DNA of 64,000 nucleotides from Kitasatospora sp. NA04385 (lineage in GTDB: Bacteria; Actinomycetota; Actinomycetes; Streptomycetales; Streptomycetaceae), in NCBI RefSeq assembly GCF_013364235.1, contig NZ_CP054919.1, positions 2,150,810 through 2,214,809 on the forward strand, in the 5' to 3' direction. The position numbers and the translations under genes are program-made. Of the stretch, positions 1 through 7,336 are shown piece by piece. How positions within the stretch are numbered: position 1 is the stretch's first letter; every line of letters starts with the position of its first letter. The notes beneath the pieces were generated by a model that saw only the letters and a program-made list of their open reading frames with translations, did not search any database and had not been told where the DNA came from.

Positions 1-148
1 GCCGGGGCGGGCAGCGCCCGGGGCAGCGACAGCTGGGCGGCCCCGGCGGCGGCCAGCAGCAGGGCGGCGCGCCGGGACAGCGGGGCGCCGGCCCGCGGCG
101 GCCCGGCGTCCGGCGGCAGGTCGGTGACCAGGGGTTCGTCGACGAGGC
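1..148 (-). CDS. possible N-terminal part of another minus-strand secreted protein (runs off the left edge)
   Basis: Read leftward, one frame stays open from inside the end of the neighbouring hydrolase gene to the window edge. It encodes a stretch resembling a Tat- or Sec-type signal: 'LSRRAALLLAAAGAA' followed by small and proline-rich residues. No ATG, GTG or TTG is visible in this frame before the signal-like stretch, so the start is unknown, and it may not be a gene at all. It would overlap the stop of the downstream-reading hydrolase by a few bases. The call rests only on the signal-like pattern. Confidence 0.25.
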
Positions 149-1210
149 TCAGACCCGCACCACCGTGTTGACCGGCATCGCGCTCACGCTCTCGTAGCGG
201 ACCCGGGCGCCCGGGTAGGGCGCGTGCACGACGACGCCCCCGCCGGCGTACATGCCGACGTGGTGCCTGTCGTTGTAGAAGATCACCAGGTCTCCGGGCC
301 GGGCGTCGGCGAGGCTCACCCGCCGGCCGGCCGAGGCCTGTGCCTGCGAGGTCCGCGGCAGGGTCACTCCGGCCTGCCGCCACGACCAGTACATCAGACC
401 GGAGCAGTCGAAGGTGCCCGGCCCGGTCGATCCGTAGACGTAGGGGGAACCGATCTTGGAGATCGCGGCGGCCAGCGCGGCGGCGGCCCGGTCGGAGGAG
501 GGCGGCTGGTCGCCGAGGTCGAGCCGGTCGGTGCCCCGGGTGGCGCGCTGCCGGGCCTCCCGGGCGTCGTCGGCGGCCATCCTGGCCCGCTCGGCGGGGG
601 CGAGGCCGTTCAGCAGCCGCTGGGCCTTGGCCAGCCGGTCGCGGACGTCGTCCTTGGCGGCGGCCAGCAGTTGCCGGGCCTGCTCCAGTTCGGCGAGCTT
701 GGCACCGGCCTCGTGCCGCCGCTCGTCCAGCCGGCGCTGCCGCTCGGCCAGCTCGCGCAGGCTGTCGGCCTGCCGGGCGGTGGCCTGTTCCAGCGAGCGG
801 GCGCCGGTGAGGTAGCCGGCCGGGTCCTGGTCGAGCATCAGGCGGACCGCGGGGTCCATGCCCTGCGAGCGGTACTGGGCGGCGGCGACGGCGGCCAGGT
901 CGCCGCGCATCCGGTTGAGCTCCTCCTGCCCGGCGGCGACCTGGTCCTGCAGGCCGGCGGCCTCGGTCTGCAGCCGCTTCTGCTGCTCCTGGGCCGCGTT
1001 GTACTTCTCCGAGGCCTGCTCGGCCTCCTCGTAGAGCTGGTCGACCCGGGCCTTGACCTCGCTGCGGCCCACCGGATCGGCCGGGCTGAGCGGCGCGGCG
1101 GCGGCCCCGCTCACGGTGAGCCCGAGCGCGCCGGTGGCGGCGGCGGTGAGCGCCAGGGCGCGGGCGAGGCGCTGGACGCCGGGCAGTGGGGTGCGACGGT
1201 GCACGGACAC
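149..1210 (-). CDS. secreted NlpC/P60 cell-wall hydrolase, first of three paralogues
   Basis: Predicted peptidoglycan endopeptidase of 353 aa, exported to the wall. It has an N-terminal signal (hydrophobic run 'ALALTAAATGALGL', then Ala-rich cleavage region), a long Gln/Glu/Arg-rich coiled coil over roughly residues 50-205, a short linker, and a C-terminal NlpC/P60 domain. The catalytic triad is visible: Cys269 in 'FDCSGL', His317 in 'HHVGMY' and a third polar residue, His329 in 'VVHAP'. The GTG at 1210 was chosen because it gives the same 'SVHRR/ASHRR' beginning as the two paralogues to its right and has GGAG 9 nt upstream; a longer reading to 1333 adds a non-signal tail. Unlike the middle paralogue there is no riboswitch upstream. 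Coiled coil plus NlpC/P60 is the RipA-like architecture; the exact bond cleaved is inferred only from the family. Confidence 0.9.
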   Translation of the reverse strand: MSVHRRTPLPGVQRLARALALTAAATGALGLTVSGAAAAPLSPADPVGRSEVKARVDQLYEEAEQASEKYNAAQEQQKRLQTEAAGLQDQVAAGQEELNRMRGDLAAVAAAQYRSQGMDPAVRLMLDQDPAGYLTGARSLEQATARQADSLRELAERQRRLDERRHEAGAKLAELEQARQLLAAAKDDVRDRLAKAQRLLNGLAPAERARMAADDAREARQRATRGTDRLDLGDQPPSSDRAAAALAAAISKIGSPYVYGSTGPGTFDCSGLMYWSWRQAGVTLPRTSQAQASAGRRVSLADARPGDLVIFYNDRHHVGMYAGGGVVVHAPYPGARVRYESVSAMPVNTVVRV

Positions 1211-1370
1211 GCGCGACGGCTCCGATCTGCGGCCGGCCTCCGCCGCCGCCCGCCGTCGGACGGCCGTCCTCGCGGGGGCCCGGGGGCAGAGGTTAGCGAG
1301 TCGGATCGATCCAGTCCAAACCCCGACAGTCACGAATATTTGACCGCGAATCGGACACCAGCACGAGAAC

Positions 1371-1400
1371 GGCCCGGCACCCCGTGCGGGGTACCGGGCC
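1371..1400 (-). terminator. terminator hairpin after the second hydrolase
   Basis: A near-perfect inverted repeat, GGCCCGG..CCGGGCC with an inner CCCC/GGGG, lies 19 bases beyond the stop of the middle NlpC/P60 gene. It has no clear T-run, as is common for GC-rich actinobacterial terminators. It separates the middle gene from the leftmost one, so each hydrolase probably has its own transcript. Confidence 0.6.
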
Positions 1401-1418
1401 GCGGGTCGCGGGGGGCCG

Positions 1419-2495
1419 TCAGATCCGGACGATCTTGTTGATCGGCATGACGGTCGCCGACTCGTAGCGGACCTGCGCGCCGGTGTGCGGGGCGTGGATG
1501 ATCTGCCCGTTGCCGACGTACATGCCGACGTGGTGCTGGTCGCCGTAGTAGATGATCAGGTCGCCGGGCCGGGCGTTGGCGATGTTGGTGCCCAGGCTGG
1601 TGCCGGCCGAGGCCTGCGCCTGCGAGGTGCGCGGGATGGACACCCCGGCCTGCTTGTAGGCCCACTGCATCAGGCCGGAGCAGTCGAAGGTGCTCGGGCC
1701 GGCCGCGCCGTACGAGTACCAGCTGCCCAGCTTGGAGACGGCCGCGCCGACCGCGTTGCCCGAGAAGCTGGAGGACGCCGGGGCGTTCAGCTCCTGCCGG
1801 GAGGTGTCCCGGGAGGCCCGCTCCGGGGCGGCGGCGTCGGCCTTCGCCTTGGCGTCCTCGGCGGCCTTGGCCTCGGCCGCGGCGAGCTGCTCGCGCTCCT
1901 GCTGGGTCAGCGTGTTGAGCAGGTCCTGGGCCTTGGCCAGCTTGCCCCGGACCTCCTCCTTGTCCGCCTGGAGGGACTTGGTGGTGGCGTCCAGCTCGGC
2001 GAGCTTGGCCTCCGCCTCCTTGCGCTGGGCGTCCAGCTTGGCCTGCTCGCCCTTGAAGGTCTTGAGCAGGTCGGCCTGGGTGGAGCCGACCGCGTTCATG
2101 GTGCCGGCCTTGCCGAGGAAGGCGTCCGGGCTGCTGGAGAGCATCAGCTGCATGGTCTGCGGCATGCTCCCGGTGCGGTACTGCTCGGCGGCGATGCCGG
2201 CCAGGCCCTCCTGGGCGGTGGTCACCTGCTCCTGCTGCCGGGCGAGCTGGTCCTGCAGTTGGCCGACCTGCTTCTGCAGCTCCTGCTGCTTCTCGACGGA
2301 GGCGTTGAGCGCCTCCGTCTTGACCTCGGCCTCTTCGTTGAGCTGGTCGACCTGCTGCTTGACCTGGTCCTTGGTCGGCGCGGGGTCGGCGTGCGCCCCG
2401 CCCTGGGCGGACAGCGCCACGGCAGCGGCGGCGGTGGCAGTGAGAATCGAGACCCGGGCACGGCCGACGGGCTTGGGACGGCGATGGGACGCCAC
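1419..2495 (-). CDS. secreted NlpC/P60 cell-wall hydrolase, c-di-AMP riboswitch-controlled
   Basis: Predicted secreted peptidoglycan endopeptidase, 358 aa. Signal peptide after 'ASHRRPKPVGRAR' with a hydrophobic Ala-rich core ending near 'AQGGAHADP'; coiled coil of about 180 residues; C-terminal NlpC/P60 domain with catalytic Cys272 ('FDCSGL'), 'HHVGMY' and 'IIHAP'. The GTG at 2495 is preferred over the upstream ATG at 2561 because AAGGAG sits 9 nt before it and the paralogues share this beginning. The leader carries a ydaO-type riboswitch ending about 20 nt before the start codon, so expression should respond to c-di-AMP, a known pattern for wall-remodelling hydrolases in actinobacteria. A terminator follows the stop. 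Confidence 0.92.
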   Translation of the reverse strand: MASHRRPKPVGRARVSILTATAAAAVALSAQGGAHADPAPTKDQVKQQVDQLNEEAEVKTEALNASVEKQQELQKQVGQLQDQLARQQEQVTTAQEGLAGIAAEQYRTGSMPQTMQLMLSSSPDAFLGKAGTMNAVGSTQADLLKTFKGEQAKLDAQRKEAEAKLAELDATTKSLQADKEEVRGKLAKAQDLLNTLTQQEREQLAAAEAKAAEDAKAKADAAAPERASRDTSRQELNAPASSSFSGNAVGAAVSKLGSWYSYGAAGPSTFDCSGLMQWAYKQAGVSIPRTSQAQASAGTSLGTNIANARPGDLIIYYGDQHHVGMYVGNGQIIHAPHTGAQVRYESATVMPINKIVRI

Positions 2496-2518
2496 GAAGG
2501 CGGACTCCTTCTTCCTCA

Positions 2519-2735
2519 CACCGCCTACCGGGTGAGCTGACGGGTTCGGGCCGGAAGACATGCCCTACGACGCCTCACCGCCCGCGCACCGCGGCCGACC
2601 CGGCGCCGATTCACCCCGGGGGAACGTGGTTCCCCGGCTCCGTTCGACAGCACCCCCGCAGGGGTATCCCCGTCGGCAGACCCGGTGGTGACGGTCTGCC
2701 CGCTGCTTCACGGACTCGGCGGCGACCTCCGCCGC
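2519..2735 (-). promoter_or_regulatory. ydaO/yuaA-type (c-di-AMP) riboswitch
   Basis: Read on the minus strand, the leader of the middle hydrolase contains the conserved landmarks of the ydaO class in order: 'ACGGAGCCGGGGAACCAC', 'CCGGGGTGAATC' and, close to the gene, 'CCCGAACCCGTCAGCTCACC' followed at once by 'CGGTAGGCGG'. These match the class as I know it from Streptomyces rpf and NlpC/P60 leaders. The conserved core spans about 2519-2656; a GC-rich hairpin-forming extension reaches about 2735 and its limit is uncertain. The class binds c-di-AMP and usually represses wall-hydrolase genes when the ligand is abundant. Recognition is by motif only; no fold was computed. Confidence 0.85.
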
Positions 2736-3024
2736 CGCCCCCCTTGGGCGATCGACACTGCGGTGGTCGAGGCACGACCCTAGTAACCGATCCGTGATCC
2801 GTTCAAATCCTTGTCGGAAAAAAATCTGATTCTGAATCAAATACCTTGCCAAATATGACCGAAGGTGACCGATTCATTACACTCAGCGTAGTAATTCTCA
2901 CGATGTGGTCGAGAAACGCCACACCCGGACGTGTTGCGGATCACAGCGGGATCCCGACCCGTCCGGGCGTGTCACGATGCGTCAGTTGTCGCCCCGTGGG
3001 GCGTTTGTCCGGTTCGTCGGTCCG
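2736..3024. other. AT-richer noncoding stretch holding the riboswitch promoter and the end of the third hydrolase transcript
   Basis: No convincing gene. Positions about 2785-2915 are clearly AT-richer than the surroundings (runs such as TCGGAAAAAAATCTGATTC) and most likely hold the promoter of the riboswitch-controlled gene. The right end holds the 3' end of the next hydrolase transcript, including a short CGCCCC-GT-GGGGCG hairpin at 2990-3003 that can act as its terminator. Confidence 0.5.
2990..3003 (-). terminator. short terminator-like hairpin after the third hydrolase
   Basis: Perfect 6-bp inverted repeat CGCCCC/GGGGCG with a 2-nt centre, 21 bases beyond the stop of the gene at 3025-4062. 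It is short and has no T-run, so only moderate support. Confidence 0.4.
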
Positions 3025-4062
3025 TCAGACCCGGCGGATGGTGGAGATCGGCAGGGTGTCGACCTTCATCGTCTTCACCACGTCGCCGGTGCGCGGCGCG
3101 TGCACCACCAGGCCGTTGCCGATGTACATGCCGACGTGGTGCCGGTCGCCGTAGTAGATGACCAGGTCACCGGGCTGCGCGTTGTGCCAGTCGGTGCCCA
3201 CGTTCACGCCGTAGCTGCCCTGCGACTGCGAGGTGCGCGGCAGCGAGACGCCGGCCTGCTTGTACGCCCAGACCATCAGGCCCGAGCAGTCGAAGGTGCT
3301 CGAACCGGTGGCGCCCCACACGTACGGCGAGCCCTGCTTGCCGAGCGCCGCGCTCACCGCGACCGCCGCGTAGCCGCTGGCCGCCGGCAGGGTGGACGGG
3401 TCGACCCGGGAGGCGCTGCGCGAGGCGGTGCCGCTGCCGCCCTGGAGGATCGCGGCCCGGTCGGCCGCGTTGAGCTTGGAGAGCAGCTTCTGCGCCTCGG
3501 CCAGCTTGGCGTTGACGTCGTTCTTGGCGTCGTTGAGCGCCTGGGTCTGGCTGTCCAGCTCCTGCAGGACCTGGGCGGCCTCCTGCTTCTGCTGGTCCAG
3601 GCGGCGCTGCTGGTCCTTGAGGGACTTGAGCGTCTCGGCCTGGGTGCTGGCGGCCTGGTCGAAGGAGGACGCCTTGGTCAGGTACTGGTCCGGGTCGGAG
3701 GAGAGCATCAGCTGCATCGACGGGTCGACGCCGCCCTGCCGGTACTGGTCCCCGGCGACCGCCGCGAGGCCGGAGGCCAGCTCGGTCAGCTGCTCCTGGC
3801 CGCGGGCCACCTGGTCCTGCAGGTCGGTGGCCTGCTTGCGCAGCTGGTCGGCCCGCTCCTTGGCGCCGTTGTACTTCTCGGCGGCCTGCTCCTGCTCCTC
3901 CAGCAGCTTGTCGACCTGCGCCTTGACCTCGTCCTTGTTCGGCTGGGCCGGGGCGGCGTGCGCACTGGCCTGGGCCGTCAGGGCGACCGCGGTCGCGGCG
4001 GCGGCGGTGAACACGGAGATCCGCGCACGGCTCGGCTGCTTGGGACGGCGGTGGGAGGCCAA
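3025..4062 (-). CDS. secreted NlpC/P60 cell-wall hydrolase, third paralogue
   Basis: Predicted secreted peptidoglycan endopeptidase, 345 aa, of the same build as its two neighbours: basic N-terminus 'ASHRRPKQPSRAR', hydrophobic signal core, coiled coil over roughly residues 40-215, and a C-terminal NlpC/P60 domain with Cys259 ('FDCSGL'), 'HHVGMY' and 'VVHAP'. The TTG at 4062 is preferred: AAGGAG lies 7 nt upstream, it aligns with the paralogue start, and a likely -10 box (TATATT, 4113-4118) would leave a sensible 40-nt leader. The alternative GTG at 4092 would add ten residues before the signal. No riboswitch is seen here, so the three copies seem to be regulated differently. Confidence 0.9.
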   Translation of the reverse strand: MASHRRPKQPSRARISVFTAAAATAVALTAQASAHAAPAQPNKDEVKAQVDKLLEEQEQAAEKYNGAKERADQLRKQATDLQDQVARGQEQLTELASGLAAVAGDQYRQGGVDPSMQLMLSSDPDQYLTKASSFDQAASTQAETLKSLKDQQRRLDQQKQEAAQVLQELDSQTQALNDAKNDVNAKLAEAQKLLSKLNAADRAAILQGGSGTASRSASRVDPSTLPAASGYAAVAVSAALGKQGSPYVWGATGSSTFDCSGLMVWAYKQAGVSLPRTSQSQGSYGVNVGTDWHNAQPGDLVIYYGDRHHVGMYIGNGLVVHAPRTGDVVKTMKVDTLPISTIRRV

Positions 4063-4112
4063 GGGGGTGCTCCTTCTTCCTGCTGGACTCACCCCAACGA
4101 GTGATGGTCCGG

Positions 4113-4118
4113 AATATA
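4113..4118 (-). promoter_or_regulatory. probable -10 box of the third hydrolase gene
   Basis: TATATT on the minus strand in an AT-rich patch, about 50 nt upstream of the chosen TTG start. No clear -35 element was recognised. Confidence 0.4.
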
Positions 4119-4247
4119 GGTTTGACGCCAGACCCTAGTGAAGTCCCCACCTCCGCGTCCACTCCCGGGGGGCTTCCGGTCTCGACCACCCGCCCCCTTT
4201 CACCGGACCGTCACACTCCGGCCGCCCGGCGGCCCCCTGACCCCGTC

Positions 4248-5633
4248 TCAGCTGCGGGCCAGCCGGTTCAGCAGCAGCACCGAGGCCACCGGCCGGGCAC
4301 CGGCCTTGCGCACCCCGTCGGCGACCTCCCGGTCCGCGGAGACCACCACCACCGGGCGGCCCTGCGGCTCGGCCCGCACCAGCCGGCGGATCAGCTCGTC
4401 CGCGGTCTCCCCGGTGCGGCTGAAGCGCACCCGCACCCCGCGCGGCGGGGCCATGATCACCGGCACGTCCAGGTCCTGGCCGTCGAAGACGCAGGTCACC
4501 TCGGCCTGGGTGCGCTGGGCCAGCATGGCCAGCCCGCCCAGCAGCCGCAATCGCTGCTGCTCCAGCGGCAGTTGGGGGTAGCCGGTCTTGGTCACGTTGT
4601 AGCCGTCCACCACCAGGTGCACCTGCGGGATGGCCAGCAGCTGGTCCAGCAGCGCCGGGTCGTCCTCGGCCAGGCCGCGCCGGGCCACGTCGTGCGGCGA
4701 GGCCGAACCGGGCTCCACCGCCTCCACCAGGTCGGCCGGGCGCAGCGCCGTCACCGGCAGCGCCAGCTCCCGCTGCAGGCCCTGGGCGGACTGCAGCACG
4801 GTGTCCAGCAGCAGCCGCAGCCGCATGTCCTCGACGCTGCGGCCCTCGCGGGCGGTGCGCCGCCCGCTCTCCACCGCGGCCTCCAGCTCGGCGACCCGGT
4901 GCCGCAGCCGCCTGGCCTCGCCCTCGGCGGCGCTGCGCTCGACGGCCGCGGCGGCCCGGGCCGCCTCCAGCTCCCCGGCCAGCCGTCGGCTCTCGGCCTG
5001 CGCCCGGCGGGTGTCCGCCTCCAGCGAGCGGACCTTCTTGCGCAGCGACTCCGCCTCCTTGCGCACCCCCTCGGCCTCGGCCCGGTGCCGCTCCAGCTCG
5101 GCCCGGGCGCCCGCCCGGGCCTCCGCCAGCTCCCCCTGGAGCCGCTCGGCCAGCCGGGCCGCCTCGGCGGCCGCGCCCTCGGCGTCGACCCGCTCGGCCT
5201 CCTCGCCGGCCTCCTCCACCAGCCGGGCCCAGCCGGACGGGCGCACCAGGTAGGCGGCGGCCGCGACGTCCATCGGGTCGGCGGCGGCCGGGGCGGTGCC
5301 CGCCTCCAGCGCCTGCACCAGGTCGGGCTGGCCCAGCCGCAGCCGCTCGGCTATCCGGACCCGGAAGGCCGGGTCCGACTCCAGCGCGGCGGCCAGCGCG
5401 GTCGCCGCGTACTTGGCCCGCCGGGCCGGGGTGAACTTGGCGTACGGGCGCAGCGAGGCGGGCAGTTCGCCGGCCGCGATGCCGCCGAGCGCGTCCGAGG
5501 CGATGCCGACCACCCGTCGGCGCACGCCCTCCGGCAGGGGGCGTCCGGCCGTCTCCGTGCCGCCGTGCGGCTCCGGGGCCGGGGCGGGCGCGGTCCCGTC
5601 CGTGTCCGCGGGCGCGTTCGCTGCCTCCGCCAC
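4248..5633 (-). CDS. NYN (YacP-like) domain RNA-binding/nuclease-like protein
   Basis: Protein of 461 aa with a low-complexity acidic and proline-rich N-terminus, a helical region (about residues 45-130), a long Ala/Glu/Arg-rich coiled coil (about 150-280), and a C-terminal NYN domain of the YacP type starting at 'VHLVVDGYNVTK'. Acidic residues typical of this PIN-like fold are seen in 'VDGYN', 'VFDGQD' and 'VVSADREVA'. YacP-like domains are thought to act on RNA; the substrate here is unknown. The GTG at 5633 was chosen for the GGAG 9 nt upstream; the open frame extends to 5747 without a better start. It is followed to the left by the divergently regulated hydrolase region and has no obvious operon partner. 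Confidence 0.8.
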   Translation of the reverse strand: MAEAANAPADTDGTAPAPAPEPHGGTETAGRPLPEGVRRRVVGIASDALGGIAAGELPASLRPYAKFTPARRAKYAATALAAALESDPAFRVRIAERLRLGQPDLVQALEAGTAPAAADPMDVAAAAYLVRPSGWARLVEEAGEEAERVDAEGAAAEAARLAERLQGELAEARAGARAELERHRAEAEGVRKEAESLRKKVRSLEADTRRAQAESRRLAGELEAARAAAAVERSAAEGEARRLRHRVAELEAAVESGRRTAREGRSVEDMRLRLLLDTVLQSAQGLQRELALPVTALRPADLVEAVEPGSASPHDVARRGLAEDDPALLDQLLAIPQVHLVVDGYNVTKTGYPQLPLEQQRLRLLGGLAMLAQRTQAEVTCVFDGQDLDVPVIMAPPRGVRVRFSRTGETADELIRRLVRAEPQGRPVVVVSADREVADGVRKAGARPVASVLLLNRLARS

Positions 5634-5814
5634 TGTCCTCGGCTCCGATCCTGATCCCGGGCGGGCCCCTCCGGCGGGTGCCGGGCGGGGCGTTGGTGTC
5701 CGCCGCTGCTGCCAATTGTCCCGTCTACCGTGCCGCACCGACAGCACCCCGCCGACGAGTCCGCCCCGCGCCCCCGTCCGGGGCGGACGGGAACGCGGGG
5801 CGGTCGAAGTCGCG

Positions 5815-6081
5815 TCAGCCCTGCTGGGCGTCGCCCTCCGGGGCCTCCTCGGCGCCCGGACGGGCCACCAGCTCGACCTGGTCCACGGCGTTGCACCAGC
5901 GGCAGCGCACCGACTCGATGGTCTCGGCCAGCACCTGGGTCTCCTCGACCTTGGACTCGCCGGAGAGGTCGAAGTGCAGGAAGTCGGTCACCCGGGACGA
6001 ACGGGTGACGTCGAAGCGGGTCAGGTTGCCGCACAGGGTGCAGCGCCAGCGGGTCTCGGCGGTCGGCGCGGCAATGCTCAT
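5815..6081 (-). CDS. small zinc-ribbon-like protein
   Basis: 88-aa protein with two CxxC pairs, 'CTLC' near residue 14 and 'CRWC' near residue 60, arranged as a four-cysteine zinc knuckle, followed by an acidic tail. Start ATG at 6081 has GAGAGGGA 6 nt upstream. It resembles small conserved actinobacterial proteins of unknown function found beside the NYN-domain gene. It stands between the NYN gene (same strand) and the rhomboid gene (opposite strand). The metal site is inferred from the cysteine spacing; the role is not known. Confidence 0.7.
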   Translation of the reverse strand: MSIAAPTAETRWRCTLCGNLTRFDVTRSSRVTDFLHFDLSGESKVEETQVLAETIESVRCRWCNAVDQVELVARPGAEEAPEGDAQQG

Positions 6082-6230
6082 GAGTGGTCCCTCTCGGCTG
6101 GTCCCGGTTCCGGGCCTCCAGCCTATTGCCTGGGGCCGGGCGGGCGGATCACCGGTCCACAGCCCGGACGCTCACCCGGCCGGAGCAGCGCCCGGTGTCG
6201 CGGGTGCGCCCCCGAGGAATGCTGACCGGC

Positions 6231-7034
6231 ATGGTGCTCTCCGCCCCCGCCCGGGCCGGTTCGCCGGCGGCCGAGCGGGCCGCCCGCACCCCGGCCGCCA
6301 CGTACCTGCTGATCGCGCTGGCCGCCCTGGTCATGCTGGTCGGCCCGGCCGGCCTGAACCCGCTGTACGGCAGCGGCGACGCGCGCGCCTGCGCCGAGCA
6401 GCGCTACGAGCACCGCTGGGGCGCCGTCCCCGCCGAGCTGCTGGACGGCCGCCCCCTGACGGCCGCCCAGCTCTCCGCGCTGCCCCCGGCCGCGCCCGGC
6501 TGCGTGCTGCCGGCCACCCCCGGCAAGATCCCCGAGCTGTCGGCGGTGACGGCGCTGTTCGTCCACGCGGGCTGGCTGCACCTGATCGGCAACCTGCTGT
6601 TCCTGTTCGTCTTCGGCCCGGCGGTGGAGGCCCGGCTGGGCCGGGTGCGCTTCCTGGTCGGCTACCTGGCGATCGGCGTCCTGGCCACCTACGGCTACGC
6701 GCTGGCCGAGTCGGGCACCCCGGACGCGGTGCGGGCGCTGGTCGGCGCGTCCGGCGCGATCGCCGGGGTGCTGGGGGCGTTCCTGCGGCTGCACCCGCGG
6801 GCCCGGGTGACCGCGCTGGTGCCGCTGCTGCTGTTCCTGCCGCTGCGCTTCCCGGCCTGGCTGGTGCTCGGCCTGTGGTTCGTCCTGCAGTTCTGGTCGG
6901 TCACCTCCGGCGGCGACGGGGTGGCCTACCTGGTGCACGTGATCGGCTTCGTGACGGGCTGGTTGTTCGCCTGGGCCGCCCGTCCGGCGGGCGATACCCT
7001 GGGCGCACCTTCTCGAACAGGAGTTGCTCAGTGA
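6231..7034 (+). CDS. rhomboid-family intramembrane serine protease
   Basis: 267-aa polytopic membrane protein. Rhomboid hallmarks are present: 'HLIGNLLFLFVFG' (conserved H...N helix), the active-site 'GASGAIAGVLGAF' with the catalytic Ser, and a later helix with the partner His in 'HVIGFVTGW'. Six to seven hydrophobic segments fit a rhomboid core, with a soluble loop between the first segments. The ATG at 6231 follows a purine-rich GAGGAA; an ATG at 6219 is also possible and adds four residues. The stop overlaps the GTG of the next gene (GTGA), so the two are translationally coupled. Substrate unknown. Confidence 0.88.
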   Translation: MVLSAPARAGSPAAERAARTPAATYLLIALAALVMLVGPAGLNPLYGSGDARACAEQRYEHRWGAVPAELLDGRPLTAAQLSALPPAAPGCVLPATPGKIPELSAVTALFVHAGWLHLIGNLLFLFVFGPAVEARLGRVRFLVGYLAIGVLATYGYALAESGTPDAVRALVGASGAIAGVLGAFLRLHPRARVTALVPLLLFLPLRFPAWLVLGLWFVLQFWSVTSGGDGVAYLVHVIGFVTGWLFAWAARPAGDTLGAPSRTGVAQ

Positions 7035-7312
7035 TCACCGCGATCGTCCTCATCAACACCGACGTCGACCGGATCCCCGAGATCGCGGAGGCCATCGCCG
7101 CCATCGAGGGCGTCAGCGAGGTCTACTCGGTCACCGGCACCTACGACCTGGTCGCGATGGTCCGGGTGCGCGGCCACGAGGACCTGGCCGAGGTGATCCC
7201 CGGCCGCCTCAACAAGGTCCCGGGCGTGACGAACACCGAGACCCACATCGCCTTCCGCACCTACTCCCAGCACGACCTGGAGGCCGCGTTCTCGCTCGGC
7301 CTGGACGGCTGA
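7031..7312 (+). CDS. stand-alone AsnC/Lrp ligand-binding (RAM) domain protein
   Basis: 93-aa protein consisting only of the alpha/beta ligand-sensing domain of Lrp/AsnC regulators ('ITAIVLINTD..IPEIAEAIAAIEGVSEVY' region, then 'YDLVAMVRVRG'). There is no helix-turn-helix, so it is not by itself a DNA-binding regulator; such stand-alone domains oligomerise and bind amino acids or other small ligands. The GTG start overlaps the rhomboid stop by 4 bases and has GGAG 7 nt upstream, indicating an operon with the rhomboid gene. A functional link between the two is unknown. Confidence 0.88.
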   Translation: MITAIVLINTDVDRIPEIAEAIAAIEGVSEVYSVTGTYDLVAMVRVRGHEDLAEVIPGRLNKVPGVTNTETHIAFRTYSQHDLEAAFSLGLDG

Positions 7313-7336
7313 GCCTCAACGCTGCCCGGCTGGGCC

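Noticed and set aside
1211..1333. Longer N-terminus for the first NlpC/P60 gene
   Set aside because: The extra 41 residues would precede the signal peptide and are not shared with the paralogues; the GTG at 1210 has a ribosome site.
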